The notes below the pieces were generated by a model. The model worked only from the letters and a program-made list of their open reading frames with translations, ran no database searches and was not told the DNA's origin. The translations under genes and the position numbers were made by a program. Below, piece after piece: positions 9,787 to 21,097 of a DNA stretch of 64,000 bases. The stretch spans positions 1,736,001 to 1,800,000 of the forward strand of contig NZ_CP027190.1 in NCBI RefSeq assembly GCF_002970915.1, written 5' to 3'. The DNA is from Lactobacillus sp. CBA3605. GTDB taxonomy: Bacteria > Bacillota > Bacilli > Lactobacillales > Lactobacillaceae. The number at the start of each line of letters is the position of its first letter. Position 1 is the stretch's first letter.

Positions 9787-10145
9787 TGTTACGTAAATTC
9801 AAAATTACAATTGACGGTAAAGAATATTTAGTTGAAATGGAAGAAATTGGTGGTCGCTCGTCACAACCAGTGGTCCCAGCCCCAGTAGCTGCAACGGTAG
9901 CGCCAGTTAAATCCTCACAACCAGCTGCGGATACTACTGCGATGGTAGCACCAATGCCAGGGGCAATTATAAAAATATTAGTGGCACCTGGTGATCAAGT
10001 GACCGAAAATCAACCACTAATGGTGTTAGAAGCGATGAAAATGGAAAATGAAATTGTGGCTAATCAAGCGGGAGTAGTAGCCGCCATCTATGTGACTAAA
10101 AATGATACGGTCAATGCCGGTGACGCGCTAATTAAACTTAGTTGA
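9786..10145 (+). CDS. oadD: Oxaloacetate decarboxylase biotin carrier subunit
   Basis: A 119-residue biotin carboxyl carrier protein. The N-terminal MLRKFKITIDGKEYLVEMEE strand is followed by a Pro/Ala/Val linker (about residues 27-50). A biotinyl domain then has the EAMKMEN motif, with Lys85 as the biotin site. It shuttles CO2 from OadA to the membrane subunit OadB. The carrier is a separate polypeptide rather than the C-terminus of OadA, as in enterococcal oad clusters. Its start overlaps the oadH stop. Confidence 0.93.
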   Translation: MLRKFKITIDGKEYLVEMEEIGGRSSQPVVPAPVAATVAPVKSSQPAADTTAMVAPMPGAIIKILVAPGDQVTENQPLMVLEAMKMENEIVANQAGVVAAIYVTKNDTVNAGDALIKLS

Positions 10146-10158
10146 AGGGAGTAAGACT

Positions 10159-11280
10159 GTGGAGACATTGATTCAAGGGATAACGTCAATTACCTTAGGC
10201 CAAATTGCGATGATGCTAATTGGTGGCATCTTAATTTATTTAGGCATCAAAAAAGAATATGAGCCAACTTTACTAGTTCCAATGGGACTAGGCGCTATTT
10301 TGGTGAACTTTCCTGATACAGGCGTTTTAACGCAAATCGTTGGAGGAACTAAAGCAGAAGGGGTCTTAGATGTTCTCTTTAAAGCCGGTATTACCACGGA
10401 GTTGTTTCCATTATTAATTTTCATCGGGATTGGTGCCATGATTGATTTTGGTCCCTTATTACAAAATCCATTTATGCTCTTATTTGGCGCTGCGGCTCAA
10501 TTTGGAATTTTCTTTGTCATTATCGTAGCCGTTTTATGTGGTTTTGATATTAAAGAAGCCGCCTCGATTGGTATTATCGGTGCGGCAGATGGGCCGACTG
10601 CAATTTTTGTTTCTAACCAGTTAGCTCAAAACTTACTGGGACCAATTACGGTGGCAGCCTATTCATATATGGCATTAGTCCCTATTATCCAACCATTGGC
10701 GATTAAAGCGGTCACCACCAAAAAAGAACGTCAAATTAGAATGACTTATAAGGCTGAAAGTGTTTCTAAAACGACAAAGATTCTGTTCCCAATAATCGTC
10801 ACTATTCTGGCGGGCTTTATTGCGCCAATCTCGTTACCGCTAGTTGGTTTTTTGATGTTTGGCAATCTATTGCGGGAATGTGGCGTTTTGGATCGGTTAG
10901 CAGCTACGGCGCAAAATGAATTGGTTAATATTGTCAGTATTTTATTAGGATTAACCATCTCCGTGAAATTACAAGCAGCACAATTCTTAAACTTACAAAC
11001 TTTGATGATTATTGCTTTTGGGTTAGTGGCATTCGTCATGGATTCCATTGGTGGCGTTTTGTTTGCCAAGTTATTAAATGTTTTTCGACAAGAAAAAATC
11101 AACCCCATGATTGGAGCTGCCGGCATTTCAGCGTTCCCAATGTCTAGTCGGGTTATCCAAAAAATGGCTTCAGATGAAGACCCTAAAAACTTTGTCTTGA
11201 TGTATGCCGTGGGGGCCAATGTTTCAGGCCAGATTGGCTCGGTCATTGCAGGTGGTCTATTGTTATCGTTCTTTATGTAG
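10159..11280 (+). CDS. oadB: Sodium-pumping oxaloacetate decarboxylase, beta subunit
   Basis: A 373-residue membrane protein of the OadB/GcdB/MmdB family. It decarboxylates carboxybiotin and couples this to sodium export. Family blocks include GIGAMIDFGPLL, the AASIGIIGAADGPTAIFVS segment holding the key Asp of the ion/proton pathway, and the C-terminal GANVSGQIGSVIAGG. The length is close to that of other beta subunits. GTG 10159 follows GAAGGGAG. It lies 13 bases after oadD and 15 bases before the small gamma-like gene. Confidence 0.95.
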   Translation: METLIQGITSITLGQIAMMLIGGILIYLGIKKEYEPTLLVPMGLGAILVNFPDTGVLTQIVGGTKAEGVLDVLFKAGITTELFPLLIFIGIGAMIDFGPLLQNPFMLLFGAAAQFGIFFVIIVAVLCGFDIKEAASIGIIGAADGPTAIFVSNQLAQNLLGPITVAAYSYMALVPIIQPLAIKAVTTKKERQIRMTYKAESVSKTTKILFPIIVTILAGFIAPISLPLVGFLMFGNLLRECGVLDRLAATAQNELVNIVSILLGLTISVKLQAAQFLNLQTLMIIAFGLVAFVMDSIGGVLFAKLLNVFRQEKINPMIGAAGISAFPMSSRVIQKMASDEDPKNFVLMYAVGANVSGQIGSVIAGGLLLSFFM

Positions 11281-11295
11281 AGAGGAGCCGGTACC

Positions 11296-11418
11296 ATGAT
11301 TGAAAATTTGAAAATTGCGTTTGAATTAATGGGTTTTGGCATGGGTGGCGTCTTCTTAGTGCTCTTTATTATTTTTCTGATTGCCAAGTTGCTATTGAAG
11401 CTGTTACCAGCTAAGTGA
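11296..11418 (+). CDS. Small OadG-like (gamma) membrane subunit
   Basis: A 40-residue protein encoded between oadB and citC. ATG 11296 follows AGAGGAG with good spacing and the ORF ends in TGA at 11418. One transmembrane helix (MGFGMGGVFLVLFIIFLIAK) precedes a short basic tail (LLLKLLPAK). The GMG...VF opening of the helix is typical of OadG gamma subunits, which anchor and assemble sodium-pumping decarboxylases, but the usual periplasmic/cytosolic extension and C-terminal His-rich tail are missing. Identity as a minimal gamma subunit is inferred from position and the helix. Confidence 0.72.
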   Translation: MIENLKIAFELMGFGMGGVFLVLFIIFLIAKLLLKLLPAK

Positions 11419-11425
11419 GGCCAAT

Positions 11426-12415
11426 ATGACAGTGTTAAAACAACTCTGGTTTCAATTTGAGCCAAGTGTAAAGCAACAATGGCGTGAGTTATTAGTCGCA
11501 GGACAATTAGTGCCGGATGAGCAGGTCGATTATACGGTTGGCATTTATGATGGATCGCAGTTAATTGGGACGGGGTCACTTTATCAAAACATCATTAAGT
11601 GTGTGGCGATTGACCCAGCGGCTACTCAGCAAAACCTGTTGGCACCACTAATTAAAGCCTTGTTGGATCAATTAACCGAGACCCAATATGAAGCGGCATT
11701 CGTGTATACCAAGCCTAAGACAGCGCCATATTTTGAAGCAATGGGATTTAAGGTGATTGTTACGACGGCCGAAGTGAGTCTATTAGAATGGGGCTATCCT
11801 AATTTTGATGATTATCAAGCTTACTTGCGTCGACATAAGCGCCCGAGTGATAATGCCGCTGCTATTGTGATGAATGCGAATCCATTTACGTTAGGGCATC
11901 AATATTTAATTGAGCAAGCCTTAAAAAGTAGTGATGTGGTTTATGTCTTTGTTGTTTCTGAGGATCGTTCTCAATTTAAAACAGCAACCCGCTTAGCGAT
12001 GGTTAGGCGAGCAGTTGCAATAAATCAGCGGGTCGTAGTTTTAGAAACAAACCATTATTTGGTTTCGAATGCGACTTTCCCGGCCTACTTTTTGAAAGAC
12101 CAAGCTAATTTAGCTGTTGCAAAAACGCAAGCCTGTTTAGATGCGACGTTATTTTTGACTAAAATCAAGCCAGTGCTGGCTATTCAACAACGATTTGTTG
12201 GCGCAGAACCGGATTCGCCAGTTACCCAGATTTATAACGATCAGATGGCTCAAGTTTTTGCTGATCAACTACCATTGACGGTTGTACCAAGATTACAACA
12301 AGCTGGTCGCCCTATTAGTGCAACTACCGTGCGGCAAGCGCTAGCAGTTGGTGATTGGGCCACTGTTGCACAACAAGTACCACCCATTAATAAGCAATTC
12401 TTGAAAGGAAGTTAG
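11426..12415 (+). CDS. citC: [Citrate (pro-3S)-lyase] ligase
   Basis: CitC acetylates the thiol of the citrate lyase acyl carrier protein using acetate and ATP, which activates the lyase. The 329-residue protein has an N-terminal acetyltransferase-like part (to about 130) and a nucleotidyltransferase part with NPFTLGHQYLIEQAL, the HxGH-type ATP site, near residues 153-167. It begins at ATG 11426, 7 bases after the oadG-like stop, and leads directly into citD after 3 bases. Confidence 0.95.
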   Translation: MTVLKQLWFQFEPSVKQQWRELLVAGQLVPDEQVDYTVGIYDGSQLIGTGSLYQNIIKCVAIDPAATQQNLLAPLIKALLDQLTETQYEAAFVYTKPKTAPYFEAMGFKVIVTTAEVSLLEWGYPNFDDYQAYLRRHKRPSDNAAAIVMNANPFTLGHQYLIEQALKSSDVVYVFVVSEDRSQFKTATRLAMVRRAVAINQRVVVLETNHYLVSNATFPAYFLKDQANLAVAKTQACLDATLFLTKIKPVLAIQQRFVGAEPDSPVTQIYNDQMAQVFADQLPLTVVPRLQQAGRPISATTVRQALAVGDWATVAQQVPPINKQFLKGS

Positions 12416-12418
12416 ACG

Positions 12419-12724
12419 ATGCAAACACCTCAAACCATTACCGTAGGAACCTTGGAATCAAGTGATTTAATGATTACCCTCAAACCGAATATCAGTGGCA
12501 TTCAAGTTGACCTAGAAAGTAACGTTAAAAAGCAATTTGGCACCCACATTACGACGCTAATTATTGAAACTTTACAGCACTTTGGTGTGACAGATATTCA
12601 AGTGATAGCTGTTGATAAAGGGGCTTTGGATTGTACGATTAAAGCCCGAACAATTGCGGCAATTTATCGGTTACAAGGGAAAACTGACTATGATTGGGAG
12701 GCGATTAACGCATGGCACGTTTAA
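12419..12724 (+). CDS. citD: Citrate lyase acyl carrier protein (gamma subunit)
   Basis: The 101-residue carrier holds the 2'-(5''-phosphoribosyl)-3'-dephospho-CoA prosthetic group. Ser14 in GTLESSDLMI matches the modified serine known from Klebsiella CitD. GAAAGGAAG precedes ATG 12419. The last codons overlap citE by 13 bases, a sign of tightly coupled synthesis of the lyase subunits. Confidence 0.96.
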   Translation: MQTPQTITVGTLESSDLMITLKPNISGIQVDLESNVKKQFGTHITTLIIETLQHFGVTDIQVIAVDKGALDCTIKARTIAAIYRLQGKTDYDWEAINAWHV

Positions 12725-13590
12725 GAAGAACCATGATGTTTGTCCCAGGAGCCAACCCGGCGATGTTGCGCGATGCCATCTTATATGGCGCCGACTCGAT
12801 TATGTTTGATTTAGAAGATGCCGTTTCATTAAAAGAAAAAGATACAGCACGTATATTAGTCTATTCCGCTTTAAAAACGTTCGATTATACGGCAGTTGAG
12901 ACCGTGGTGCGTGTGAATGCCTTGAATGCCGGTGGTAAGCAAGATATCGAAGCAATGATTTTAGGTGGAATTGATGTCATTCGTTTGCCGAAGACGGAAA
13001 CGGCGCAAGATATTGTGGCCGTTGATGAGACGATTACAGCCGTTGAAACTAAATATCAGTTAACCGTGGGCAAAACTAAAATGATGGCTGCGATTGAATC
13101 AGCTGAGGGTGTTTTGAATGCGCGTGAAATTGCTCAAGCATCTGATCGGATGATTGGTATCGCGTTAGGGGCCGAGGATTATGTGACAAGCCAGAAAACT
13201 CGGCGATACGCGGATGGGGCTGAATTGTTTTTTGCCCGTAATTATATTTTACATGCTGCTCGTGCTACTGGAATTGCCGCCATTGATACCGTTTATTCGG
13301 ACGTTGACAATGAAGCTGGTTTGCAACGTGAAACTGAATTAGTTAAGCAACTTGGATTCGATGGTAAGTCGGTTATTAATCCACGTCAGATTCCAATTAT
13401 TAATCGGGTTTATGCACCAACTAGTCAGGAAGTGCAAAAAGCGCAAGAAATGATGGCTGGAATTAAAGCAGCTGAAGCTAAAGGGGCTGGCGTGATTGCG
13501 GTGAATGGTCAGATGGTAGATAAGCCAGTAGTTGAACGAGCTGAGCGGGTCTTAGCTTTAGCAAAAGCAACTAATATGGAGGTGAACTAA
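12712..13590 (+). CDS. citE: Citrate lyase beta subunit (citryl-ACP lyase)
   Basis: CitE cleaves citryl-ACP into acetyl-ACP and oxaloacetate. The 292-residue TIM-barrel protein shows [14 protein letters not shown], the metal/acid motif [32 protein letters not shown] and LGAEDY, all typical of the CitE family. Its start lies inside citD (13-base overlap), with TTGGGAGGCG just upstream of the ATG. Confidence 0.97.
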   Translation: MARLRRTMMFVPGANPAMLRDAILYGADSIMFDLEDAVSLKEKDTARILVYSALKTFDYTAVETVVRVNALNAGGKQDIEAMILGGIDVIRLPKTETAQDIVAVDETITAVETKYQLTVGKTKMMAAIESAEGVLNAREIAQASDRMIGIALGAEDYVTSQKTRRYADGAELFFARNYILHAARATGIAAIDTVYSDVDNEAGLQRETELVKQLGFDGKSVINPRQIPIINRVYAPTSQEVQKAQEMMAGIKAAEAKGAGVIAVNGQMVDKPVVERAERVLALAKATNMEVN

Positions 13591-13592
13591 AG

Positions 13593-15125
13593 ATGGTTGT
13601 TAATCAAGTGAAACGTGAGATTCCAGCAAAATATGCAACGCAATATGGGGTCTATACCGGTGAATTTACACATATTGAACACTACCAGGAGGCAACCCGC
13701 CGGATAAAGCCACTTCAGCCACATACTAGTAAATTAGTTGCCAGTATTCACGATGCCATTGTTAAGACTGGTTTAAAAGACGGGATGACGATTTCATTTC
13801 ATCATCATTTCCGGGAAGGCGATTATGTTATGAACTTGGTGTTGGCTGAAATTGCTAAGATGGGTATTAAAAACTTGTCCATTGCACCGAGTTCAATTGC
13901 TAATGTGCATGCGCCCTTAATTGACCATATCAAAAATGGTGTGGTGACTAATATTACTTCCAGTGGGTTACGTGATAAGGTTGGTGCGGCTATTTCCAGT
14001 GGTATTATGGCTAATCCAGTCGTTATTCGGTCACATGGAGGTCGCGCCCGGGCAATTGTACGAGGAGATATTCATATTGATATTGCTTTTTTAGGCGCAC
14101 CAAGTGCTGATATCTATGGCAATATTAACGGTACCCATGGCAAGGCCACTTGCGGTTCATTGGGGTATGCCATGGTTGATGCTAAGTATGCTGATCAAGT
14201 GGTCGCAATCACAGATACCTTAATGCCTTATCCCAATACCCCCATCAGCATTCCGCAAACCGATGTGGATTATGTGGTCCAAGTGGATGAAATCGGGGAT
14301 CCAGATGGCATTGCCAAAGGAGCTACCCGGTTTACTAAGAATCCGAAAGAATTATTAATTGCCGAATATGCAGCTAAAGTTATCACGGCTTCTAGCTATT
14401 TCAAAACTGGTTTTTCTTTTCAGACCGGAAGTGGCGGGGCGGCACTAGCAGTGAGCCGTTTTTTACGCCAAACGATGATTGATCAAAATGTTAAAGCGAG
14501 TTTTGCGCTTGGCGGCATTACCAATGCAATGGTTGAGATGCAAAAAGAAGGTCTGGTTGATAAGCTGATGGACGTGCAAGACTTTGATCACCCAGCAGCC
14601 ATTTCGTTGGCTGAGAATGCCAATCATTATGAAATCGATGCGACCATGTATGCCTCGCCTTTGAGCAAAGGGGCTGTCATTAATCAATTAGATGTGGCAA
14701 TCTTATCAGCGTTAGAAATTGATACTGACTTTAACGTTAACGTTATTACGGGGTCAGATGGTGTTTTGCGAGGTGCTTCCGGTGGCCATTGTGATACGAG
14801 TGCCGCTTGCAAGTTAAGCATGGTGATTGCACCGGTAGTTCGTGGTTGCATCCCAACTATTGTAGATGCAGTAACGACTGTGATTACGCCAGGTGCTAGT
14901 GTTGACGTGGTTGTGACTGAACTAGGAATTGCGATTAATCCACAACGACCAGACTTAATTGCAATGTTTAAAGACTTAAAGGTTCCTCAATTAACGATTA
15001 CAGAACTTAAAGACCGAGCGTATGCGATTACTGGCGTACCAGCTAAGATTGAACATGGTGATCAAACCGTAGCCTTAATTGAATATCGGGATGGGACCTT
15101 AATTGATGTGGTTAAAAATGTCTAA
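13593..15125 (+). CDS. citF: Citrate lyase alpha subunit (citrate:acetyl-ACP transferase)
   Basis: CitF swaps acetyl for citryl on the carrier protein. The 510-residue length and the blocks [37 protein letters not shown] and [11 protein letters not shown] are those of CitF. ATG 13593 has GGAGGTGA 7 bases upstream at 13578-13585. The stop overlaps the citX ATG. Confidence 0.97.
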   Translation: MVVNQVKREIPAKYATQYGVYTGEFTHIEHYQEATRRIKPLQPHTSKLVASIHDAIVKTGLKDGMTISFHHHFREGDYVMNLVLAEIAKMGIKNLSIAPSSIANVHAPLIDHIKNGVVTNITSSGLRDKVGAAISSGIMANPVVIRSHGGRARAIVRGDIHIDIAFLGAPSADIYGNINGTHGKATCGSLGYAMVDAKYADQVVAITDTLMPYPNTPISIPQTDVDYVVQVDEIGDPDGIAKGATRFTKNPKELLIAEYAAKVITASSYFKTGFSFQTGSGGAALAVSRFLRQTMIDQNVKASFALGGITNAMVEMQKEGLVDKLMDVQDFDHPAAISLAENANHYEIDATMYASPLSKGAVINQLDVAILSALEIDTDFNVNVITGSDGVLRGASGGHCDTSAACKLSMVIAPVVRGCIPTIVDAVTTVITPGASVDVVVTELGIAINPQRPDLIAMFKDLKVPQLTITELKDRAYAITGVPAKIEHGDQTVALIEYRDGTLIDVVKNV

Positions 15126-15666
15126 GTCATTTCAGAATTTGACTGGGCCAGTCATTACCTTACCACAAATGTTAGCGACTAGGGATTGGCGGTCTGCCCA
15201 ACAATTAAAGCTGTTGCAAACTTACCTTGGCACAACTTTAATTTGGTCTTCCGTCCGGATTCCAGGGCCGATTAAAACCGGTCCACGGCTCGTGACTGCG
15301 TACCAAACGGTATTGGCACACTTAAATCAATATTATGGGCTGCGAGTACTGGCATCAGGGCAATTTAATCGGGCCACAGGCTTCGAGTTTTACTTGATTT
15401 TGGATCAAACTGCCAGCAGGGTTAAGCGGCACTTAATTATGATTGAACAGTCTCCTGGTTTTAGTCAATTGTGTGACTTAGACGTCTTAACATTAGTTAA
15501 TAACCAGTTACACCAGACTAATCGGCACGGCTTGGATTTACCGGTGCGTCCCTGTTTGATTTGTGGTGCAGATGCTAAAGTTTGTAGTCGATCACGTCGG
15601 CATGGGTTAATTGATGTTCAGCGGACCATTGATGAGATTATCACAGTAGGGTGGCGAGAAATTTGA
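15118..15666 (+). CDS. citX: Apo-citrate lyase phosphoribosyl-dephospho-CoA transferase
   Basis: CitX transfers the ribosylated dephospho-CoA made by CitG onto apo-CitD. The 182-residue protein has [16 protein letters not shown] near the N-terminus and a conserved C-terminal [19 protein letters not shown] block with paired cysteines. ATG 15118 overlaps the citF stop; an earlier ATG at 15103 would lie inside citF and lacks support. Its end overlaps oadA by about 16 bases. Confidence 0.94.
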   Translation: MSKSFQNLTGPVITLPQMLATRDWRSAQQLKLLQTYLGTTLIWSSVRIPGPIKTGPRLVTAYQTVLAHLNQYYGLRVLASGQFNRATGFEFYLILDQTASRVKRHLIMIEQSPGFSQLCDLDVLTLVNNQLHQTNRHGLDLPVRPCLICGADAKVCSRSRRHGLIDVQRTIDEIITVGWREI

Positions 15667-17063
15667 GTAAGCAAAAAGTTGAACTTACGGAAACAGTTTT
15701 ACGTGATGGGCAGCAAAGCTTAATTGCGACGCGGATGCCAATCACGGATATGGTACCGATTTTGGATAAATTAGACCAAGCTGGCTATCATGCGTTAGAG
15801 GTCTGGGGCGGGGCGACTTTTGATGCTTGTTTACGTTATTTAGATGAAGATCCTTGGGAACGATTACGGGTTATTCGCCAGCACACACACCATACGAAGC
15901 TACAAATGTTACTGCGGGGGCAAAATATTCTGGGTTATAAAAATTATGCTGATGACGTTGTGACGGCTTTTGTGCAAAAATCATTAGCGAATGGGATTGA
16001 TATTATTCGGATGTTTGATGCTTTAAATGATACCCGTAACTTAAAAACGGCTTTAGCTGCGACCAAAAAATATGGTGGGCATGCCCAAATGACGATTGCG
16101 TATACAACTAGTGACTTTCATACGATTCCATATTACGTTAAGCTGGCTAAAGAAATGACGGCGATGGGGGCCGATTCACTATGTATTAAGGACATGGCGG
16201 GTATTTTAACGCCACAGCGGGCTTACGATTTAGTTAGCGAATTAAAAGCCACCATCACGATTCCAATTGAAATCCATACCCATGCGACAAGTGGGATTGC
16301 GACGATGACTTATTTAAAAGCCATTGAAGCTGGTGCTGATATTATTGATACGGCAAGTTCACCATTCGCTGGTGGAACTAGTCAGCCAGCTACGGAATCA
16401 ATGTTAGTCGCTTTGAAAGACTTAGGTTATGACTTACGGGTTAATCCAACGTTAGCGGCTGAAATTGCAGCCTATTTTGCGCCAATTCGGGATCGGTTTC
16501 GTCAAGCCGGTGGTCTAAATCCTAAAGTGATGGACGTTCAACCGAAATCCCTACGTTATCAGGTTCCTGGTGGAATGTTATCTAATTTGTTGGCACAGCT
16601 TAAAGATGCGGGTCAAGCGGCATTGTATGAGCAGGTCTTGAATGAAGTCCCTAAAGTTCGTGCTGATTTGGGCTATCCACCGTTGGTAACGCCCTTATCG
16701 CAGATGGTCGGGACCCAATCTTTGATGAATGTGATGAGCGGTGAGCGCTATCAGTTAATTCCAAATGAAATAAAAGACTATGTTCGTGGCTTATATGGGC
16801 GGCCACCAGTGGCAATTGCGCCGGCGATGATCAAGAAAATCATCGGTGATGAACGCCCAATTACGACTCGACCCGCGGATGACATTGCCCCTCAATTACC
16901 GAAATTCAAAGCTGAAATTGGCGATTACGCCCATAGTTTAGAAGATGTTTTAACTTATGGGTTGTTCCCAGATCAAGGGCGCGACTTCTTAGGGCGGCGT
17001 GAAGATCGGTTTTATGATGTGCCCGTTCAAAAGATTAAACTTGAGTTTACGTCCGAAAGTTAA
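15651..17063 (+). CDS. oadA: Oxaloacetate decarboxylase alpha subunit (carboxyltransferase)
   Basis: OadA moves the carboxyl of oxaloacetate onto biotin and releases pyruvate. The DRE-TIM fold is clear: ETVLRDGQQSLIATRM, SLCIKDMAGIL (carboxylated-lysine position) and EIHTHATSG (metal histidines), followed by the conserved carboxylase domain. At 470 residues it stops before a biotinyl domain, which is instead supplied by OadD. GTG 15651 is used; TTG 15663 is an alternative ([12 protein letters not shown]). It overlaps citX and closes the operon before a terminator at 17083-17112. Confidence 0.95.
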   Translation: MARNLSKQKVELTETVLRDGQQSLIATRMPITDMVPILDKLDQAGYHALEVWGGATFDACLRYLDEDPWERLRVIRQHTHHTKLQMLLRGQNILGYKNYADDVVTAFVQKSLANGIDIIRMFDALNDTRNLKTALAATKKYGGHAQMTIAYTTSDFHTIPYYVKLAKEMTAMGADSLCIKDMAGILTPQRAYDLVSELKATITIPIEIHTHATSGIATMTYLKAIEAGADIIDTASSPFAGGTSQPATESMLVALKDLGYDLRVNPTLAAEIAAYFAPIRDRFRQAGGLNPKVMDVQPKSLRYQVPGGMLSNLLAQLKDAGQAALYEQVLNEVPKVRADLGYPPLVTPLSQMVGTQSLMNVMSGERYQLIPNEIKDYVRGLYGRPPVAIAPAMIKKIIGDERPITTRPADDIAPQLPKFKAEIGDYAHSLEDVLTYGLFPDQGRDFLGRREDRFYDVPVQKIKLEFTSES

Positions 17064-17082
17064 CGAAAAGGGTTACTGAAAA

Positions 17083-17112
17083 AGCCGGAGATTACAGCTC
17101 CGAGCTTTTTTA
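17083..17112 (+). terminator. Terminator after the oad/cit operon
   Basis: AGCCGGAG (17083-17090) pairs with CTCCGAGCT (17098-17106) with one mismatch, followed by a run of Ts. Confidence 0.75.
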
Positions 17113-17140
17113 GTCTAAAAAACTATTCTTTGCACACTCC

Positions 17141-17168
17141 GGGTAACGCTTACATACTCTGATATAAT
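17141..17168 (+). promoter_or_regulatory. Promoter of the GntR regulator with overlapping cre-like site
   Basis: An extended -10 (TG at 17160-17161, TATAAT at 17163-17168) lies just downstream of GGGTAACGCTTACAT (17141-17155), a cre-like sequence. This suggests CcpA control of the regulator as well as of the structural genes. Confidence 0.6.
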
Positions 17169-17191
17169 AGAAAGAAATAGGAGAAAAGCAA

Positions 17192-17887
17192 ATGGATGCT
17201 ACCGTGCAAGCAGTTGCTAATAATTTAGATTTGTCACAGAACAAGCCCCTCAAAGATGCGCTTTTTGATGCGCTACGGAAAACGATTATTTTAGGTGACA
17301 TTTCGGCTGGAACGCACATTAATGAAAAAAAGTTATCGGAAGAATTAAATGTTAGTCGGACCCCCATTCGGCATGCATTGCGACGGTTAGCTAGTGAAAA
17401 TTTAGTTGAAAGTATTCCTGGTGTTAGCATGGTTGTACGAGGTATTACGATTAAAGATGCTTATGAAATTTTTGATATCCGCAAAGAGTTAGACTCGCTG
17501 GCGACCCGCAAAGCGATGTTGCGGATGACAGCGGCTGATTTTACAACGTTGCGTGAGCTCTTGGAACAGACCGAGCGAGAATTGGATGAAGTCCCAGATA
17601 TTATGATGATTAGCTATTTTACTGATTTTAACCAGTTTATTTATCAGCATTGTGACATGCCCCATCTCGTGACAATCGTTTTTAAATTACAAGCTTACTT
17701 AGTTTATTTTCGCGATATCTCAATTGTGTCTCGTGAGCGCCGAGGTTTGGCGCTACAAGAACATTGGCGAATTTATCAAGCAATGGTTAATCAGGACGAG
17801 GTTCAGATTAATTTAATTATTCGTGAACATTTGGGACAATCGCTACAGTTTATCATTAAAGAAATGAGGGCACACAACCTTGATTAA
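17192..17887 (+). CDS. citO: GntR-family (FadR/FCD type) regulator of citrate genes, CitO-like
   Basis: The 231-residue protein has an N-terminal winged helix (KKLSEELNVSRTPIRHALRRLASENLVESIPG) and an all-helical FCD ligand-binding domain with Asp/His metal-site candidates (about residues 90-225). In Enterococcus faecalis a protein of this type, CitO, activates the citrate operons when citrate is present. Here it sits downstream of oadA with its own promoter and overlaps citG by 8 bases. The citrate-activator role is inferred from family and position. Confidence 0.83.
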   Translation: MDATVQAVANNLDLSQNKPLKDALFDALRKTIILGDISAGTHINEKKLSEELNVSRTPIRHALRRLASENLVESIPGVSMVVRGITIKDAYEIFDIRKELDSLATRKAMLRMTAADFTTLRELLEQTERELDEVPDIMMISYFTDFNQFIYQHCDMPHLVTIVFKLQAYLVYFRDISIVSRERRGLALQEHWRIYQAMVNQDEVQINLIIREHLGQSLQFIIKEMRAHNLD

Positions 17888-18770
17888 TACGCATGACTTG
17901 ACGGTGTTGCCACGTTTAGCGCAACAATCGCTGCTAATTGAGGTATCCCTAGCGCCGAAACCGGGATTAGTGGATCCCTTTTCAGCGGGGGCCCATGTTG
18001 ATATGGACTATGATCTGTTTTTGACCAGTATTCAAGCCTGGTCACCATATTTAAAACAATACTTGACGATTGGTGCAACATGTCCGACGCTGACGACTTT
18101 ATTTACGGCGTTGCGGCAAGTAGGTGCACAAGGGGAAACTGCGATGTTAGCGGCAACGCATCAAATTAATACCCATAAGGGCGCTAATTTTTCTTACGCT
18201 ATCTTATTGGGAGCATTGGGATGGTGTTTAAAGACGCAAACACTAAAGCAATTGTGTGAGCAGCGCTTTACAGCGGTTTTTAAGACGGTCCAAATGATGA
18301 CAACGGGCATCACGGCCGCGGATTTTGCGCATGTTTTAGCTAAACCACATTGGTCATATGGTGAGGCACTCTATGTAAAGGAAGGGGTAACGGGAATTCG
18401 TGGTGAAGCTGAGGCTGGTTACCCCATGTTACAAAACGTCGCCTTACCATTTTTAGCACAGCACGCTACGCTACCAATGACCTTACGTTATTTGCAACTA
18501 ATGGTTTATCTAATGGCAACGCTCGAAGATGTCAATCTTTTGCATCGGGGTGGGCGGTCCGGATTAATACGGGTTCAACAGGCGGCTCAGGCTATTTTAG
18601 ATCAAGGCTTAACGACGGCCCTGGACTGGACGCAAGCGTTAAATAGTCTGGATCAACAGCTCATTAACTGGCACTTGAGTCCTGGTGGTACCGCTGATTT
18701 ATTGGCGCTAAGTATTTTCTTTGACCAAGTGAGGGTATCACCGTTATCATGGGATGTAATCGCTAAGTGA
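17880..18770 (+). CDS. citG: Triphosphoribosyl-dephospho-CoA synthase
   Basis: CitG makes 2'-(5''-triphosphoribosyl)-3'-dephospho-CoA from ATP and dephospho-CoA, the precursor attached to CitD by CitX. The 296-residue protein has the family blocks APKPGLVDPFSAGAHVDMD, THKGANFSYAILLG and EDVNLLHRGGRSGL. The start is TTG 17880, preceded by GAGGG and overlapping the regulator stop; no in-frame ATG lies near. It completes the lyase maturation set. Confidence 0.93.
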   Translation: MINTHDLTVLPRLAQQSLLIEVSLAPKPGLVDPFSAGAHVDMDYDLFLTSIQAWSPYLKQYLTIGATCPTLTTLFTALRQVGAQGETAMLAATHQINTHKGANFSYAILLGALGWCLKTQTLKQLCEQRFTAVFKTVQMMTTGITAADFAHVLAKPHWSYGEALYVKEGVTGIRGEAEAGYPMLQNVALPFLAQHATLPMTLRYLQLMVYLMATLEDVNLLHRGGRSGLIRVQQAAQAILDQGLTTALDWTQALNSLDQQLINWHLSPGGTADLLALSIFFDQVRVSPLSWDVIAK

Positions 18771-18829
18771 TCTAAACAGGAAGTATGATACAATTAGAAA
18801 GAATTTAGCTAAAATGATATTATAAGTAA

Positions 18830-20908
<2,079 letters not shown>

Positions 20909-20922
20909 ACATGGCTGCTTGA

Positions 20923-20957
20923 GAGCTTGGGATAATTAAAATCCAAGCTCTTTTTTT
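20923..20957 (+). terminator. Terminator after metG
   Basis: GAGCTTGG (20923-20930) and CCAAGCTC form the stem of a hairpin extended by GAT/ATC, followed by seven Ts. Confidence 0.9.
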
Positions 20958-21097
20958 ACCACTGAAGTTTGATTGTTGAAAGGTTGGCCTAAGACGGTTA
21001 GCGGGTGCTTGCGTTGCATGGTAAAATCAATTAAGATACATTTTGGGTCAGCCGATGATAGTTGTCGGGTTGACGAAAGTTAGAAAGGGGCCGTGAC

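Noticed and set aside
10746..11579. Long minus-strand ORF of 277 codons
   Set aside because: It lies opposite oadB, the oadG-like gene and citC, which have clear family motifs and ribosome-binding sites; it has no recognisable domain.
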